Assembly (NCBI GenBank): GCA_031177845.1
Contig: JAPSGG010000074.1
Coordinates: 1-6,922 of the forward strand
Length of the DNA: 6,922 nucleotides
Reading direction: 5' to 3'
DNA from: Chromatiales bacterium
GTDB taxonomy: Bacteria; Pseudomonadota; Gammaproteobacteria; JACCYU01
Shown here: piece by piece, positions 5,602-6,922 of the stretch
Numbering within the stretch: position 1 is the stretch's first letter
Layout: the number at the start of each line of letters is the position of its first letter
Program-made: the position numbers and the translations under genes
The notes under the pieces: model-generated
The model's database searches: none
What the model saw: the letters and a program-made list of their open reading frames with translations, nothing else
Told to the model about the DNA's origin: nothing

Positions 5602-5741
5602 ATCGGTACCTCGGACGCTATAGCATCATCGCCTCTAACCTGCCCGCGACAACACTCGCAATTTGTTTTATTGTGCTGTGACGCCTGGCACCTAGAGGGC
5701 GCCGGTCTCGACCGTCTGCATCTATAAGAAAACAACCTGAA

Positions 5742-6443
5742 TTGCCAAAGGACACGCTTAGAAGACTGCTTCCTCGCGCCGCACTGGTGGGCGTGCTGCT
5801 CATCGGGAGCGCGGTGGCGATCTATTACCGAGATCATTTCAACATCGCCGCGCTGGAGCAGGGGATCGCCGGTGCAGGCGCATGGGCGGCGATCGTCTTC
5901 ATGCTCTCTTACGTGGTGGCAACGGCGCTATTTTTGCCAGGTTCAGTGCTCACGCTGGCGGGCGGTGCACTGTTCGGGCCCGTATGGGGCACCTTCTACA
6001 GTCTTACCGGTGCGACGATGGGCGCGATGCTGGCCTTTCTGATCGCGCGTTACATGGCTTCGGATTGGGTGGAACGCGCCGCTGGCGGGCGGCTCAAGAA
6101 GCTGGTAACGGGTGTGGAGCAGGAAGGCTGGCGGTTCGTGGCCTTTACCCGTCTGGTACCGATCTTCCCCTTCAATCTGCTGAACTATGCCTTCGGCCTG
6201 ACGCGCATCAGAGTCAGCCACTACGTCATCGCCACCTACGTTTGTATGTTACCGGGCACACTGGCGTTTACGTACATTGGTTTCATCGGTCGCGAGGCCC
6301 TTGGCGGCAATCGGGAGGATCTGATAAAGAATGGACTGATCGCGCTGGCACTGCTGGCGATCGTGGCTTTCATCCCGCGCATCATTAAACGCCTGCGCAA
6401 GGCACCTACGAAGCAAGCGCGGACATTAGGCGGGGACCCCTAA
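5742..6443 (+). CDS. TVP38/TMEM64 family (DedA superfamily, SNARE-associated domain) membrane protein
   Basis: Polytopic inner-membrane protein of 233 residues. Membrane helices lie near 13-29, 47-66, 68-103 (including a re-entrant part), 157-180 and 196-212. The SNARE-associated Golgi/VTT domain runs about 60-180: LFLPGSVLTLAGGALFG (63-79) then FVAFTRLVPIFPFNLLNYAF (132-151), with the conserved Arg137, Pro140, Pro143 and Asn148-Tyr149, then PGTLAFTYIG. Relatives of this superfamily act in lipid or cation transport across membranes; the substrate here is unknown. The frame has no ATG before residue 54, inside the domain, so TTG 5742 is used; upstream the frame is open to TGA 5679 with only CTG 5685 and ATA 5724 as odd alternatives. 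No Shine-Dalgarno is seen. The preceding 140 bp (5602-5741) hold no gene and no clear terminator. The stop is one base before the oxidoreductase start, so the two are co-translated; some bacteria have them fused. Confidence 0.9.
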   Translation: MPKDTLRRLLPRAALVGVLLIGSAVAIYYRDHFNIAALEQGIAGAGAWAAIVFMLSYVVATALFLPGSVLTLAGGALFGPVWGTFYSLTGATMGAMLAFLIARYMASDWVERAAGGRLKKLVTGVEQEGWRFVAFTRLVPIFPFNLLNYAFGLTRIRVSHYVIATYVCMLPGTLAFTYIGFIGREALGGNREDLIKNGLIALALLAIVAFIPRIIKRLRKAPTKQARTLGGDP

Positions 6444-6444
6444 T

Positions 6445-6922
6445 ATGCAAGCGTGCGATCTAGTCATCATTGGAGGGGGCGTCGGTGGCCTGGTAACCGC
6501 CAGCGTCGCGGGACAGCTCGGCCTGAAGGTCACTCTGATCGAAAAGGCAGACCAGCTGGGTGGCGACTGCCTGCACTATGGTTGTGTACCCAGCAAGACG
6601 CTCATTCATACCGCCAAAGTCGCATACCTAATGCGCCAAGGCGCGCGGTTTGGCCTACCCGCGTTCAATCCCCCGCTGGACATGATCAGCGTCAACGAGC
6701 GCGTCCGCTTCGTCATCGCGCAGATTCAGGCCCACGATGATCCGGCACGTTTTCGCGGCTATGGCGTGGACATCAGACTCGGGCAAGGCGCGTACTTCGT
6801 CGATCCTCAGCAGATTGAAGCCGGCGGATCAAGGATACAAGGCCGGCGCCTTGTCATCGCCACGGGTTCGCGGCCGCTGGTGCCGGATATTCCGGGGCTC
6901 AAGGATTCCGGATTTGTCATGA
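6445..6922 (+). CDS. FAD-dependent pyridine nucleotide-disulfide oxidoreductase, mercuric reductase/lipoamide dehydrogenase-like (partial, 3' end outside window)
   Basis: Flavoprotein of the class I disulfide reductase family; 159 codons are visible of an expected 450-480. Residues 6-16 (LVIIGGGVGGL) are the GxGxxG FAD-binding loop, with Glu33 ending the second strand to bind the FAD ribose. GGDCLHYGCVPSK at 39-51 is the redox-active disulfide motif (Cys42, Cys47). RLVIATGSRPLVPDIPG at 135-151 is the second FAD motif. The NAD(P)H and dimer domains lie outside the window. GGDC rather than GGTC before the disulfide, and Leu-His-Tyr between the cysteines, differ from true MerA and Lpd and fit the TVP38-linked subgroup. 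No N-terminal heavy-metal domain is present, so mercury reduction should not be assumed. The start is one base after the TVP38 stop (TAA-T-ATG), implying translational coupling. It probably moves electrons for a process at the membrane; the substrate is unknown. Confidence 0.92.
   Translation, partial: MQACDLVIIGGGVGGLVTASVAGQLGLKVTLIEKADQLGGDCLHYGCVPSKTLIHTAKVAYLMRQGARFGLPAFNPPLDMISVNERVRFVIAQIQAHDDPARFRGYGVDIRLGQGAYFVDPQQIEAGGSRIQGRRLVIATGSRPLVPDIPGLKDSGFVM

Noticed and set aside
5703..5714. CGGTC-TC-GACCG palindrome before the TVP38 gene as an operator or terminator
   Set aside because: Five-base arms with a 2-base gap are common by chance at this GC content, and there is no T-tract.
6445..6922. 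True mercuric reductase of a mer operon
   Set aside because: No heavy-metal domain, no merR/T/P neighbours, and the disulfide motif GGDCLHYGC differs from MerA; the TVP38 partner points to another subgroup.
6903..6922. Second foldback artefact at the right edge
   Set aside because: The last two residues (VM) look slightly off for the family, but no mirrored sequence or inverted-repeat arms comparable to the left edge were found.

Overview
The window reads like a GC-rich proteobacterial chromosome, most probably gammaproteobacterial. The main reason is a near-perfect XerCD dif site at 4022-4049 whose two 11-bp arms match the Escherichia coli site at 21 of 22 positions. This would place the segment at or close to the replication terminus. 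A yqjD-yqjE type pair and a TVP38/FAD-oxidoreductase pair fit the same assignment. No species can be named from the sequence alone.

Left part (1-3202, minus strand): the first 613 codons of a large MscS-family mechanosensitive channel with a DUF3772 N-terminal region, cut by the left edge, and upstream of it an outer-membrane factor of the TolC/CzcC type that stands without any visible pump or adaptor gene. The first 26 bases hold a striking anomaly: a 12-bp spacer between 7-bp inverted repeats lies in the wrong orientation, so the conserved channel motif after FERPI is found on the opposite strand.

Middle part (3203-4542): a gene-poor stretch with several inverted repeats, a short plus-strand gene that looks broken by an early in-frame TGA (3614-3961), the dif site, and a possible very small lipoprotein gene on the minus strand (4239-4352).

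Right part (4543-6922, plus strand): a compact cluster coding for three small inner-membrane proteins (a DUF883/YqjD-like ribosome-associated membrane anchor, a YqjE-like DUF1469 protein, and a third small membrane protein overlapping it), then a TVP38/TMEM64 (DedA-superfamily) membrane protein with a TTG start, followed one base later by a FAD-dependent pyridine nucleotide-disulfide oxidoreductase that runs off the right edge. The last two are known in other bacteria as a single fused protein, so they probably act together at the membrane.

The well-supported genes point outward from dif on both sides (minus on the left, plus on the right). If forks converge on dif, this means head-on transcription on both sides.
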